From Chlamydiales bacterium (GTDB lineage Bacteria; Chlamydiota; Chlamydiia; Chlamydiales; JAJFMA01): a stretch of DNA of 64,000 nucleotides. Below are positions 18,778-28,711 of the stretch, one piece after another; position 1 is the first letter of the stretch, and each line of letters starts with the position of its first letter. The stretch lies in assembly GCA_030679955.1 (NCBI GenBank), contig JAUXSF010000035.1, positions 33,943 to 97,942 of the forward strand. Direction: 5' to 3'. The notes beneath the pieces are model-generated. The model saw only the letters and a program-made list of their open reading frames with translations. It was not told the DNA's origin and did no database searches. Made by a program: the position numbers and the translations under genes.

Positions 18778-19989
18778 CTAGTGGCAACAGGAGTTTTCGT
18801 GGAGGTCTACTAATTGCTCATTATACATTTTAATGTTTTCTCCCAAACTCTCAATACGTCTAAGGAGATCCGCGAACAACCTTACATAGTCGCAGTCAGA
18901 GAGAAAGTCCTCAGGGCAGCACAGGCTAGAGGTTTCATCCATTACAATAGATACACGGCTTAGTGAGGTTGAAATATTGTCGATTTCATCCTCAAAGAAG
19001 TTGCGGAACTCTTGAGGGCAGCGCAGCTTCATAAGTAGGTTCATACGACGAGCTCTAAGGCGTTGCCAGCTGGGATCATTGTGGAAGAGGATACCATAAT
19101 GGTTAACATCATCGGCAATTGTTTGAACCTTACTCATTAAGGCATTAGCATTCAGATAGATGTCGTCTCTAACGAATAGCCTACCTAAAGTTCCTTCACC
19201 AGAGGCTGTTTTGGTGGTTAGGATTTTCACATCCGCTGAGGAGACGGCGAAGTTAGATGTTGCGGTCGCAGCATTTTGGAAGGTTTCGTCGACATTATCC
19301 CATGTATCCGATACACGATCGACCAGAGTGTTGGCTTTGTCGGAGAAAGCGCGGAAGTTAGTTAGCATGTCCGACCAGTCGTCGGGCGAATTTAAAGCAG
19401 TGGTAATATCGCTCAGATTTTCCGCTGTTTTGCCGATATATTCCCAAACGTTATGTTGCTTAACATCCTCTAGCATATCCATGAGGGCATCGAAGGTTTC
19501 TTCTGCGCGTTCAGCAAAGTTGTTAAATTCGGCGAAAGTCTCTTCGAGCGAGCCAACTTCTGTGGCGTAAAGGATGTCATTAGGGCCTACACGACGCAGG
19601 CGGATACCTTTCTTGGGTTTTCGTGGCGTGATTGCGACAGAGCGTTCGCCTAAAAGGCCGCTGGTTCTGAGGGCTACCTCGTCACTATTATAAACATGCA
19701 CACTGCTGTCGACAGCCAAGAGCAGTTCGTAAGGGTAGACGTAGTCGCCGAAGTACTTTTCAGCGCGTGGCGCTTCGACTTCCATAATCTTGATGACTTG
19801 TCCGACAGGCTTGCCCGCAAAGGTAACGCGTGTGCCGACAGTAATTTTATCGATATTGGAGAAGCGAACCTTCATCAACTGACCTTCATCGCTGGTCTGT
19901 GGATGCAGGAACATTAGGGTGAAGCCTAATATTGCCAACGCTGAGATCACAAATAAGCCGATCAATGCATTCTTAATCTGGTCGGACAT
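18778..19989 (-). CDS. mlaD: MlaD/MCE-domain lipid transport protein
   Basis: The 403-residue product has a single N-terminal membrane helix (about residues 8-30) followed by an MCE domain starting at VRFSNIDKITVGTRVTFAGK. A long, mostly helical C-terminal part extends to residue 403, ending in a cysteine-rich stretch (SLCCPEDFLSDC ... SCCH). MCE proteins form hexameric rings that carry phospholipids across the periplasm with an MlaE/MlaF transporter. The start overlaps the end of mlaF by 17 bases, typical of an operon. It is about twice the length of E. coli MlaD, so the helical extension may form a needle or tube. Confidence 0.9.
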   Translation of the reverse strand: MSDQIKNALIGLFVISALAILGFTLMFLHPQTSDEGQLMKVRFSNIDKITVGTRVTFAGKPVGQVIKIMEVEAPRAEKYFGDYVYPYELLLAVDSSVHVYNSDEVALRTSGLLGERSVAITPRKPKKGIRLRRVGPNDILYATEVGSLEETFAEFNNFAERAEETFDALMDMLEDVKQHNVWEYIGKTAENLSDITTALNSPDDWSDMLTNFRAFSDKANTLVDRVSDTWDNVDETFQNAATATSNFAVSSADVKILTTKTASGEGTLGRLFVRDDIYLNANALMSKVQTIADDVNHYGILFHNDPSWQRLRARRMNLLMKLRCPQEFRNFFEDEIDNISTSLSRVSIVMDETSSLCCPEDFLSDCDYVRLFADLLRRIESLGENIKMYNEQLVDLHENSCCH

Positions 19990-20773
19990 TCTTTCTCCTA
20001 TGCGAAAGTTGATCGGGCAGTAAGGTATTATTTAAAAAGGCTTGTACGCGTGAGTCATCGGTGTTGAAGAATTCATCCTTGTCGGCAACCTGGATGATCT
20101 GACCTTCATGGTGGTAAGCGATGCGGTCACCCACTTCTAATGCTGAGCGAAGGTCGTGCGTCACGACAATACTGGTGGCCTTTAGCTCTTCTTGTGTATT
20201 GCGTATGAGCTCATTAATCGACATAGCAGTAACGGGATCAAGACCAGCGGTTGGTTCGTCATAGAGAATAACGGTCGGACGATAGACGATCAGCCTTGCT
20301 AGGGCGACACGTCGACGCATGCCCCCCGATAGATCTGAGACCATTTTATGTTCTGTGTCTTCTAAGCCGACTAGTTTTAGTGCGTCATGGACGCGGTCCT
20401 TTATTTCATCGGGCTTTAGCCAACGCTGTTCGACCAGGTCTTCGTGTTGTGTTAGGAAGAATGCTGTATTTTCACCGACGGAAAGAGAGTCAAATAATGC
20501 AGCTCCCTGAAATAACATGGCAACGTGCTTCACTTTTTTAAAGCGTTCTCGTTGCGTCATTTTGCTAAGGTGGAGTCCATCGACTTCTATCTCACCCTTC
20601 TCAGGCTGTTCAAGGCCCATAATGCAGCGAAGGGTGACACTCTTGCCGGCACCTGAACGTCCTAAGATGACCATGGTTTGGCCACGTTCGACATCGAGGC
20701 TAAGGCCTTTTAGCACTTGTTGCTTGCCGTAGGCTTTCCACAGGTCTTTAACTTTGATCATGCTCATATCCAT
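19973..20773 (-). CDS. mlaF: MlaF-type ABC transporter ATPase
   Basis: The 266-residue product is an ABC ATPase with Walker A LGRSGAGKS, signature LSGGMRRRVALAR and Walker B VILYDEPTAGLDP, followed by the switch histidine in VVTHD. The SGGMRRR form is typical of the MlaF branch. It would energise lipid movement through the MlaE permease encoded just upstream. Three in-frame ATGs lie within the first five codons; the second (20767) is best spaced from the upstream G-run. It overlaps both neighbours. Confidence 0.95.
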   Translation of the reverse strand: MDMSMIKVKDLWKAYGKQQVLKGLSLDVERGQTMVILGRSGAGKSVTLRCIMGLEQPEKGEIEVDGLHLSKMTQRERFKKVKHVAMLFQGAALFDSLSVGENTAFFLTQHEDLVEQRWLKPDEIKDRVHDALKLVGLEDTEHKMVSDLSGGMRRRVALARLIVYRPTVILYDEPTAGLDPVTAMSINELIRNTQEELKATSIVVTHDLRSALEVGDRIAYHHEGQIIQVADKDEFFNTDDSRVQAFLNNTLLPDQLSHRRKNVRPD

Positions 20774-21555
20774 CCCCCCGAAATCTCATGTAGGTAGTCG
20801 TAGGAGGCATTAAGGCTAACGGTCAGCAAGAAGTTAAAGATGAGGATGACGCAATAACAGATAACCACGCTTTTAGTTGTAGAGCGACCCACGCCGGCTG
20901 CTCCGCCACGTGTTGTGATACCTTTGTAGCACGATATGGTGGTGATGGCGATGCCAAAAACAAACGCTTTAACCGTTCCAATAAGCAGGTCGAAGTTGTG
21001 TATATGTTCGCGTACAGGCTCTAAATAGTCTGCAGAGGGTAATTTGTAGTAGTATACAGCGACAACATAGCCGCCATAGATACCCATGACGCAGCTAAAG
21101 AGTGTGAGGATTGGCATCATGGTCAATCCAGCGACAAAGCGCGGAGCAACGAGGTAGCGGATAGGGTTTACAGCCATAGAGCGCAGGGCATCGATTTGTT
21201 CAGTGACTGCCATAGTGCCGAGCTCAGCGCACATAGAGGCACCAACACGCCCTGTAACCATAAAGGCAGCCATAACAGGGCCCATTTCCACCAACATAGC
21301 TTTGGTTACCATTAGGCCTGTAGCACCACGTACGCCAAAGTCGGATAGCTGAAACATAGCCTGAGCGGCTAAGACCATGCCTGTTGCCATTCCGGTAATA
21401 GCCACAACAGGAAGTGAGGTGACACCAAGAGTGTACATTTGGTTACGGATCAAATAAAACGCTGGTGGACGACGCAGAGACACCCATACGACTTCGCCAA
21501 TGAGCGAGGCATAAGCTCCCAAACCGGCCAAAAGTCCTACGATAACGTGCGTCAT
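20764..21555 (-). CDS. mlaE: MlaE-type ABC transporter permease
   Basis: The 263-residue product is a MlaE (DUF140) permease with five to six membrane helices and the family segments GMATGMVLAAQA, ELGTMAVTEQIDALRSMAVNP and CYKGITTRGGAAGVGRSTTK. With MlaF and MlaD it forms an inner-membrane lipid transport complex that helps maintain outer-membrane asymmetry. The ATG follows AAGGA. It is the first gene of the mlaE-mlaF-mlaD-yqgE unit. Confidence 0.95.
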   Translation of the reverse strand: MTHVIVGLLAGLGAYASLIGEVVWVSLRRPPAFYLIRNQMYTLGVTSLPVVAITGMATGMVLAAQAMFQLSDFGVRGATGLMVTKAMLVEMGPVMAAFMVTGRVGASMCAELGTMAVTEQIDALRSMAVNPIRYLVAPRFVAGLTMMPILTLFSCVMGIYGGYVVAVYYYKLPSADYLEPVREHIHNFDLLIGTVKAFVFGIAITTISCYKGITTRGGAAGVGRSTTKSVVICYCVILIFNFLLTVSLNASYDYLHEISGGWI

Positions 21556-21593
21556 TAAAATCCTTTAAATTTCGGCATTGTAGATGGAGAAGA

Positions 21594-21673
21594 ATTTTAA
21601 CGCAAAGACGCCAAGACACAAAGACGCAAAGAAGACTAATCTTTCTTAGCGCCTTCGCGCCTTTGCGTTAAAA
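21594..21673. repeat. Palindromic repeat, TTAACGCAAAG family, copy 3
   Basis: TTTTAACGCAAAGACGCC on the left and GCGCCTTTGCGTTAAAA on the right, with internal CAAAGACGCAAAG units, form a long hairpin between the tamB stop and the mlaE start. Confidence 0.88.
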
Positions 21674-21677
21674 TAGA

Positions 21678-24600
21678 CTAGTAATCGTGTTTCCACATGA
21701 GACGTACGCCACCTGTGGCTTCGTCATCGACTTCTGCCTGGAATTTTACGTACTTGATGAGGTTAGCCTCTAGGCTAACGCTATTAGAGTCGGATGTTAA
21801 GCCGCGATTGAGCGAGATAAAGCAATCGCGCGAGAGATATTTACCGATGTTAACAACCAGATCGCGGTTGTCGGGATCACTCGCGCCGGTGACATCTAGT
21901 CTATCAATGCCGAAGCGGCGCAGTCTGGCCATCATATCGGGTGTGGAGCTCTTACCGGTGGAAAGGTCTACAACCGCTTGTCCAGCCATATCATTCTCGA
22001 ATGGCGTAATATCGTTTAGACCACGGTTAAAGATAATCCACGAAAGAATTTCACGTTGTGACATGTGCGGATTTGATCTCAAGGTTAGCATCGGGTCGCG
22101 CAGGGGACCCTTCAGAACAGCTTCGATGGTGTATTGGTCGATATCTTGACGTGCCACAACGTATAGTGTTGTTTTCTTATCCAGGTCGCCACCAAATGTA
22201 ATGGTGCCTTTATCAAGCACGAAGGACCTGCCATTTAGTCGGTAGTCGCCGCTAGCTACGCGCAGCTGTCCGTTAAACTGAGGTGCCATCGAGGTGCCAG
22301 ACACGGTAACATTGCCAAGCCATTCCGACCTTAGATCGTCGCTTCGCATAAAGGCCCTGCCAGGAATATCAATATTAACCTCGAACCGCATAGGACGTTC
22401 ATTTCTGGCTTCAGGTAGCGCTGCAGTGGTCTTTGCTGGCGTATTCAAAAAGGTGATGTCCAATGACGCTGCGGGTGTTGGCATTTCTTTAGGCAGCGTA
22501 ATAGTCATGGTGTTGGCGGAGAGGTTTCCGCTTAGGAGGATATCCTCAAACGTTCCTGTGAGGTAAAGTTCTCCAGATGCTACACCTTGAACATAGTCGC
22601 GACGAAGTAACAAAGCGCGGTCAATGTAGAAGGCGATGTTAAACGGGCACTTGTTTGCTAAATCGAGGTTGATGACTCCGGAGCCAGTAGCAACGCCTTG
22701 ATAGCCATCCTCAGCTGTTAGGCTGGTTAAAGCTATTTGGTTGCCACGCCCTACAAAGTGCGCTTGTATGTTTTTGAAGACGCTTCCAGTGCTCAAGTCT
22801 TCAAATGTGCAATCGCTCAAATCTAGTGTGCCATCTACCAAAGGAGCTGCGTAGGTTCCACTGATATCAAGAGCTACATGGGCTTCACCCGTGACATTGA
22901 TATCGGCAAAGAGTAGGTGGAGGAGCGGCGTGACCTCTCCCGATGCCGTGATGTGTGCAGTTAGTGAACGGTCAGGGATGGTAGTGACTTCTAGTGGCGA
23001 GAGGGTTACCTGCATAGGTAGTCGCGCCGTAACGGCCACGGGTTGGTCACCAATGCCTATAATAGAGCCATCGATATCAAGGATCTTATCTTTCAATTGT
23101 CCTTTGGCTTGTGCATGCAAAGGGGGGATGTTAAGCAACCCTTCTTTAGCGACCAGAATATCATCAAGAGAAAGGCTTAGGGTGCCTTCAGGATTATCGA
23201 CCGTTCCCATCAGATGTAAGTCACCAGATACTGTGCCTTCCACCGGACTTTGTGGCAGTAGAAGGTGTACGAGGTCTAGCGGGATTTTGTTCGCTTGCAA
23301 AGATAGATCGGTATTACGCGACAACGTTCCACTGCCTGCAAGGGACCCCTGGCCAACTTTTAGGGATAGATCATTAATAGTTGTGCTATCGTCTGTCCAA
23401 GAAACGGATAAAGGTTTGGCTAGTAGCAATGTATGGTCATGTAAGCGACCAATAAAATCGTCGACGGTGATCGTCGAGTCATACGGATTAGCGGTGCCGG
23501 TGGCTTTGACTAAGAACTTTCCATCCCATTTGCCATTCGCCATCAAACGATAGCGCCAAGGTGCATTGTTTGGGGGGATATGCGTTTCTAGCATGATGTC
23601 TTTAACTCGAGCTTTGTCGACACGCGTATCCTTAGCGGTAATTTTAACACTCCCCGAGGGGTTGCTAAAGAGGTCTTCTAGATGCGCAGTGAGCTCCATG
23701 CGTTCGCTATAAAGATTAGCAAAATCGAGGCGTGTCATTTCAGTGAGTACGTCAACAATTTGCTCGCCGGCTTCTGGTTGCGAAGAGAAGTCCATGCTAA
23801 CCCAACCGGTGCCATGAACCTCGCCGAACTCCTTTGGGATAAACCAAGCCAAGTCGCCAGTTTCTCCTTCCAGCCTTCCTTCTGCCTGAAAGGTTTCCAG
23901 AGAGATATCGAGGTTGCCTCTTAAAGCAGCGGTAGGGGATTGCCAATGGATGTCATGAACCGCTAGCTTTGGACCAAAGTCCCACTCGATATCAAAGGTG
24001 GAATTAGTGACCACAGGTCCAATGTCGCAGCACAGGGCTAGAGAGCCATGCACATTATCACCGGAGCAGCTACCCTCGCCTTGCAGGCGTACGTCGCCGA
24101 AAGGCTTGCCGTCGACGCTGAAACCGATTGTTTTGATGTCGATGTCGATCTTGGGATTGCTCCAGGAGCCTGTTACTGTTCCAGAACCCTCTACAGAGCC
24201 ACCAAGAGGGTGAGGGCATAAGTTGCGAGTAGCTGCAATGTCATCGACCTCTACATAAAAGCGAGCGTTAGTTAAATCCAATGCGGAGGTTAAACTTACA
24301 TCGCCTGCTAATCGAAGTGATGTGTTCTCTCTTTTGCTTTCGATCAGCATGTCTGAAAAGGCTAGAGCTTTGTCGGGTTGCCAGTCATAACACCCAGCAA
24401 TGCGTGCCGTGTCGCCGAGTATTCCTGTAGGGCGAATGTCATCGGTCTCGGAATCTGCAACAAGTAAGGTGAACTGACCATTTGAGTGGCATGAATGCAC
24501 GAGTTCATCAATGGATAGGTCAAACAGAGACTTGCCTAAAGTAGTGGTGGAATATGCTGTGAATTCCACAGAATAGCCCTCGAGGGCATTCAAAAGGTGA

Positions 24601-25271
24601 TGCAGGATTCCATTGGCATCCTCAGCAGCTCGTGTGTCGATGTGTAAAGCGTTGGAGTCTTGGTAAGCTGTCAGGAGTATATATGTGGGGTCACTTTGCA
24701 AACTGCTATCTTCCACCACAAGGTCTATAACACCTGTTTGGTAGAGAGTACTGGCTTGCAGTTCCCCAACGATGTTCAGAGATAAGTCAGATTGATCCGG
24801 AACGTTTAAGTTTGACACTTCAAACCGTTCGATACGCATGCCAAAAGGCAACATGGGCATCGAGGTAGCAGGAATGGGCGATGCTGCAGGCGCTTCATCA
24901 GTGTTGTCTAACACCTGTACATCACGCATGGTGATGGATGGAAATACAATCTGTCCGAGCATCAGCTGGTGTGGAGCAAACGTCAGCGAAATACGGTCAG
25001 CAGTAATGGTGGCGGAACCTGGACGTGTCATTTCTACTTGGCGTAAGCGCAACGAAAATGGCGATAATCTGTCCATCTTTTTTGCGTTGAAGCGCCAACC
25101 GGAGTTTTGCTCGATCTGCCTTTTAGCATACTTGAGGATAACCTCATTGACTGGCCCGATGTTCAACAGGCCATAGCCAATGGCTGCTAGTAATGCCAAA
25201 GCCAATACTAGGGCTGCTAGGGTTCTAAGGAAGTAGCGTATGAGCTTTCGAGCCAATGGGGATCCTTTCAT
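21678..25271 (-). CDS. tamB: TamB-family translocation and assembly module protein
   Basis: The 1197-residue product has an N-terminal membrane anchor (about residues 15-37), a very long region of repeating beta strands and a C-terminal TamB (DUF490) domain ending near LMWKHDY. This is the layout of TamB/AsmA-like proteins, which span the periplasm as a lipid-conducting groove and work with an Omp85 partner. A TamA-like Omp85 gene is encoded 1.4 kb upstream on the same strand, supporting the call. Length is normal (E. coli TamB about 1260). Confidence 0.9.
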   Translation of the reverse strand: MKGSPLARKLIRYFLRTLAALVLALALLAAIGYGLLNIGPVNEVILKYAKRQIEQNSGWRFNAKKMDRLSPFSLRLRQVEMTRPGSATITADRISLTFAPHQLMLGQIVFPSITMRDVQVLDNTDEAPAASPIPATSMPMLPFGMRIERFEVSNLNVPDQSDLSLNIVGELQASTLYQTGVIDLVVEDSSLQSDPTYILLTAYQDSNALHIDTRAAEDANGILHHLLNALEGYSVEFTAYSTTTLGKSLFDLSIDELVHSCHSNGQFTLLVADSETDDIRPTGILGDTARIAGCYDWQPDKALAFSDMLIESKRENTSLRLAGDVSLTSALDLTNARFYVEVDDIAATRNLCPHPLGGSVEGSGTVTGSWSNPKIDIDIKTIGFSVDGKPFGDVRLQGEGSCSGDNVHGSLALCCDIGPVVTNSTFDIEWDFGPKLAVHDIHWQSPTAALRGNLDISLETFQAEGRLEGETGDLAWFIPKEFGEVHGTGWVSMDFSSQPEAGEQIVDVLTEMTRLDFANLYSERMELTAHLEDLFSNPSGSVKITAKDTRVDKARVKDIMLETHIPPNNAPWRYRLMANGKWDGKFLVKATGTANPYDSTITVDDFIGRLHDHTLLLAKPLSVSWTDDSTTINDLSLKVGQGSLAGSGTLSRNTDLSLQANKIPLDLVHLLLPQSPVEGTVSGDLHLMGTVDNPEGTLSLSLDDILVAKEGLLNIPPLHAQAKGQLKDKILDIDGSIIGIGDQPVAVTARLPMQVTLSPLEVTTIPDRSLTAHITASGEVTPLLHLLFADINVTGEAHVALDISGTYAAPLVDGTLDLSDCTFEDLSTGSVFKNIQAHFVGRGNQIALTSLTAEDGYQGVATGSGVINLDLANKCPFNIAFYIDRALLLRRDYVQGVASGELYLTGTFEDILLSGNLSANTMTITLPKEMPTPAASLDITFLNTPAKTTAALPEARNERPMRFEVNIDIPGRAFMRSDDLRSEWLGNVTVSGTSMAPQFNGQLRVASGDYRLNGRSFVLDKGTITFGGDLDKKTTLYVVARQDIDQYTIEAVLKGPLRDPMLTLRSNPHMSQREILSWIIFNRGLNDITPFENDMAGQAVVDLSTGKSSTPDMMARLRRFGIDRLDVTGASDPDNRDLVVNIGKYLSRDCFISLNRGLTSDSNSVSLEANLIKYVKFQAEVDDEATGGVRLMWKHDY

Positions 25272-25307
25272 TACAAGTCGCGAGTATAAGGAAAAAGGCT
25301 TTATATG

Positions 25308-25350
25308 GACATAACAGGATAAGCAGGATCGCTGCGCAGCAAGGTTTTTG
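25308..25350. repeat. ACAGGATA-type intergenic repeat, copy 1
   Basis: The core GGACATAACAGGATAAGCAG followed by GATCGCTGCGC matches the stretch at 39254-39304 closely. It lies between the unknown membrane protein gene and tamB. Confidence 0.65.
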
Positions 25351-25366
25351 TAGGATATTTGCGGGC

Positions 25367-25402
25367 AAAAAAAAGCCTAGCCACAATGTGGCTAGGCTTT
25401 TT
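25367..25402. terminator. Terminator hairpin downstream of the 25419 gene
   Basis: AAAGCCTAGCCAC pairs with GTGGCTAGGCTTT around a three-base loop, flanked by A-run and T-run, so it could work on either strand. It ends the 25419-26423 transcript before tamB. Confidence 0.9.
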
Positions 25403-25418
25403 CTTGAAACAAGAAAGC

Positions 25419-26423
25419 TTATGCTACATGAGCTACTCGTGCTGCGGCTAAACCAGCAACACCAACAGTTGTCAGATCGCTGATATAACCCATATGTCTT
25501 GCACCTAAAGTAGCTGCGACAGCTACAGCAGGAATAGCAATACGGCTGAAAGTGGCTTTTATTGCTTCGGGGAACGTCTTAGTGCGGGTATTATATACAT
25601 AAGGGTTGTTCTGGGCATCATAATCTTGGTTTTGATCTCGTAGCCTTCTCGTTGTTTTTTTACAGTCTGCTATCAAACCCAAATTCCAGTTTAATCTACC
25701 CTTAGCAACCCAAAGACCAGCTGCTGCTGCTGTAAGTGCAAGACCAGAGCCCACGTTGAATCCAGCGCCTTCAGCCACGATTTCAGCGCCTGATTGTGCA
25801 ACAGGAGCCGCATAATTTGGAAGAATGCCTGTAGGATCGAAGGACAGCAACCATGTGATGAATCCAGGGTTAACAGGTGGTGGTGGAACTTCACCGTATC
25901 CGAGCAGGTTGTAAACTGGCTCTAGGTAGCCGAGTTTATGAGCAGCTGTACCAGCAGCACCAGCAACAGCAGCACCACCAGCAATTTTCGCAGCTAGAAA
26001 AGCATGAGGAATGTTGCGAACTTTCTCAAGGCCTTCTTTAGCAAATGTGATGGCTTTTTCTTTCCAGTTAGCTGTAACAACTTGCTCTTCCCATTTTGCT
26101 GTGATTTGCAACATGTTAGCTGTAGCGACTGTAATTTTAGGAACTAGAAGACCTGGCAAAGCTAATGGAGCTTGAAGAACGTGAGTTACCGCACGTGTAC
26201 CATGCCAAAAGGATGTGCCAATGTTGCCAGTCAATAGGCTGTAAGGAGCCATGAAAACTGCATGCTTAACTGTATCAACTAAAGAAGCAACTATAACGAG
26301 AGCGTTTTCGCCCACTGCCATTATATAGTTACCAAATCCACCTTCTGTACCACGCTTATCAATACTGCGGACTAGCTCTGCGGTCCATGAATTGTCTAAG
26401 CCTACGTTATTGCTTACTGTCAT
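25419..26423 (-). CDS. Unknown alanine-rich membrane protein between tamA and tamB
   Basis: I do not recognise this 334-residue protein. It has several hydrophobic segments: about residues 40-60, 80-110, a GGAAVAGAAGTAAHKLGY stretch near 165, a second alanine-rich stretch near 235, and a C-terminal one at about 300-334. A PPPP motif lies near residue 190. A good AGAGGAG site precedes the ATG and a strong terminator follows, so it is a separate transcription unit. Its position splits what would otherwise be a tamA-tamB pair. A membrane-inserted (inclusion- or envelope-associated) protein is plausible, but nothing proves it. Confidence 0.75.
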   Translation of the reverse strand: MTVSNNVGLDNSWTAELVRSIDKRGTEGGFGNYIMAVGENALVIVASLVDTVKHAVFMAPYSLLTGNIGTSFWHGTRAVTHVLQAPLALPGLLVPKITVATANMLQITAKWEEQVVTANWKEKAITFAKEGLEKVRNIPHAFLAAKIAGGAAVAGAAGTAAHKLGYLEPVYNLLGYGEVPPPPVNPGFITWLLSFDPTGILPNYAAPVAQSGAEIVAEGAGFNVGSGLALTAAAAGLWVAKGRLNWNLGLIADCKKTTRRLRDQNQDYDAQNNPYVYNTRTKTFPEAIKATFSRIAIPAVAVAATLGARHMGYISDLTTVGVAGLAAARVAHVA

Positions 26424-26702
26424 TTTGTACTCCTCTCAAAGTTAACACGATTTTGATGCGATCATCATACAATTTTAATGTAAAGATACAGTTAAGACCT
26501 CTGAAAATGGCAGGGCCGAGGCAGAAGGCTTTCAAAAGATAACCATAGAAAAATCTCTTAATACTATGCCTAAGCATTCCAAGTAATGTTTTGAGGGGGT
26601 TAGGTCTACAAAACTAATTTTTAATTATCACTTACTAATCTTGCGTATCTTGCCGCGCCGCAACCCTGCCTGTCTTTCAAATCCACATCATTGGGGCTAA
26701 TT

Positions 26703-28643
26703 TTAATAAGTTTGGCCGATGCTAAAATAGATTTGTACGGCGGAATCGATGGGGATTCTACGATCTAAAGGGAAGGCGATGTCGAGCCGCAAAGGTCCAA
26801 CGGGAGTGTAGTAACGGGCACCCACGCCAACTGATCTGAGTTGTTTCGTGCGAAACTGTGGTCCGGTCGTGGAGTATACATTCCCGAGGTCGAAGAAACC
26901 GACGATACCCCAATCTTCATTGACGCGGCGGCGTGCCTCCATGGAGATCACCATAAGAGAGCGTCCACCTTCAGGGCGATGTTCATCATCGAGAGGACAT
27001 ACAGTGAGGTAGCGATAGCCCCGCAAGAGGTTGGGCGAGCCGGCATAGAAACGCTCTGCGGGTGGAATATCAATCCTGGAGGCACCTAAAATAGTTCCTA
27101 AGCTAAGCCTTCCGGCGAGAATCCAACAGTCATCTGGTTGGATGGGAACATATACGGCGCCGTCAAAACGAGTGGTGTAATAATTGAGTGGTGGATAAAA
27201 CAGTCGACTGGTTGGTGTAAAGCGTAGGTTAAGGCTAAAGCCGCGCGAAGGATCCAACAGGTTATCTGCAGTGCTGTACCTAACCTGCATAGGGCCTTTC
27301 AGCAACGTGAAATGGCGATTGTTATCGGAATGGGTGGCAAATGTGTACTTTAACGCCAAACCCGCCCAAGCTTGTAAGCAAGGTGTTAGGCGTTTGTAAA
27401 CGCGCGAGCTAACGGTCCAGGAAGTTTCGTGGAAGCTATCGGTGATTTCGCGTTCGCCCTCAACGCTGTTTAACCAGTCGAGGCCTGGGCAACATAAATC
27501 AGGTATGCGGTACGTGATCATACCTGTTTGAAACTTGCGCAGCAGCTCTGTTTTGAAAGTTAAAACTTCTCCCAGACCACGCATATTGCGGTGTTGCCAC
27601 TCTCCCACGACACCAGCGCCCCATTCGGTGGAGTAGTTAACACCGGCGCCGATACTGCGTTGTTTGCATTCTGTGACGTTGATGTCGACAGGTAGCATAC
27701 CGCATTCGTCGACTTCATTAGCAAGTTCGATGTTGATACAGCGAAAGAGACCGCTGCGCTCCAAGGCATCAAAGGTGCAGGCTATCTTTTCTGGCGTATA
27801 GATATCACCACGGTCCCACGTGACTTTCTGTGCTATGTAGCACTCGCGAACGCGACGAAATCCTGAGATGCTTGGCTCATCCAAATAGGCCAAGGGGCCA
27901 GTGTCAACGTACAATTTCACACTGACGGTATATGCAGCCTGATCGGCAAAGACAATGCGCTTGGCGACTTGAGCGAGGGGATACCCTTGGTTATTGAGGC
28001 ATTGAAGTAAGAGGTCTTCTGCTTCCAAGATTTTTGCTGGGAGAGCTGGTCCACCAACTTCGACGCCAAGTTTTTCGAGGGAGATGTCTAGGCATTGCTC
28101 ATCTTCATTAGGTTCATTTTCTTCTTCTTGCTTTTCTGGCTCGACCCAATCAATTTTTTCGTCCTCTACTTCCCATGAAAATGGCTTGTCATCGCCTAGA
28201 AAGTCATGTTCCAAAAAGAGCTTGCCCTTATCTCGATCAATGTCAGGTCCGACAGGTTCGACAAGTGCAGTGCGTGGCAGAATTTCAAAAGAAGCGAGAC
28301 GAAAAACAGGCCCAGTGACTACATGTACCAGAACAGTTACAGGGGAGGACTCTTCGTCGACGTCTAGGTCGATATCGGCATTGTAGAATCCCTGACTATG
28401 CAAAGCCTGAATGAGATTAGGAAGGTCGGCTAAAGCGCGGCGTTTGAGAGATGTCAGGGAAGCGGGTAGGCACTCCTCTAGAGCGACCAACTGTGATTGA
28501 GCGCGTAAAACGGTGAGAGTTTCTCTGTTAAGTTCGCCTGTAAAATCTACATAATAAGGAACATCCGCGCAAAGCGGTGCCGTTAAACACCACATGGCGA
28601 TGGCTAGCATAAGGCGTGTATGATAGGCATCAGAAAAAAGCAT
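26703..28643 (-). CDS. tamA: TamA/BamA-family outer membrane protein (Omp85)
   Basis: The 646-residue product has a signal peptide (residues about 12-26, ending in CADVPYYV), about three POTRA-type domains to residue ~320 and a C-terminal 16-strand Omp85 barrel including the RGYRYLTVCPL lid-loop type motif and terminal IYFSIGQTY. A glutamate-rich insert (about residues 160-180) is unusual. It is smaller than the BamA at 46.4 kb and is encoded near tamB, so TamA is the best match. It would act in the outer membrane in protein or lipid insertion. Confidence 0.88.
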   Translation of the reverse strand: MLFSDAYHTRLMLAIAMWCLTAPLCADVPYYVDFTGELNRETLTVLRAQSQLVALEECLPASLTSLKRRALADLPNLIQALHSQGFYNADIDLDVDEESSPVTVLVHVVTGPVFRLASFEILPRTALVEPVGPDIDRDKGKLFLEHDFLGDDKPFSWEVEDEKIDWVEPEKQEEENEPNEDEQCLDISLEKLGVEVGGPALPAKILEAEDLLLQCLNNQGYPLAQVAKRIVFADQAAYTVSVKLYVDTGPLAYLDEPSISGFRRVRECYIAQKVTWDRGDIYTPEKIACTFDALERSGLFRCINIELANEVDECGMLPVDINVTECKQRSIGAGVNYSTEWGAGVVGEWQHRNMRGLGEVLTFKTELLRKFQTGMITYRIPDLCCPGLDWLNSVEGEREITDSFHETSWTVSSRVYKRLTPCLQAWAGLALKYTFATHSDNNRHFTLLKGPMQVRYSTADNLLDPSRGFSLNLRFTPTSRLFYPPLNYYTTRFDGAVYVPIQPDDCWILAGRLSLGTILGASRIDIPPAERFYAGSPNLLRGYRYLTVCPLDDEHRPEGGRSLMVISMEARRRVNEDWGIVGFFDLGNVYSTTGPQFRTKQLRSVGVGARYYTPVGPLRLDIAFPLDRRIPIDSAVQIYFSIGQTY

Positions 28644-28711
28644 GAGCGACCTGTTATGCCTTACTGTTGTAACACGCGTCGCGGAAATTTACCAACCTTC
28701 ATTTTCGCTGA

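Noticed and set aside
22891..23553. 220-codon plus-strand frame opposite tamB
   Set aside because: Antisense shadow; no ribosome binding site or recognisable protein features.
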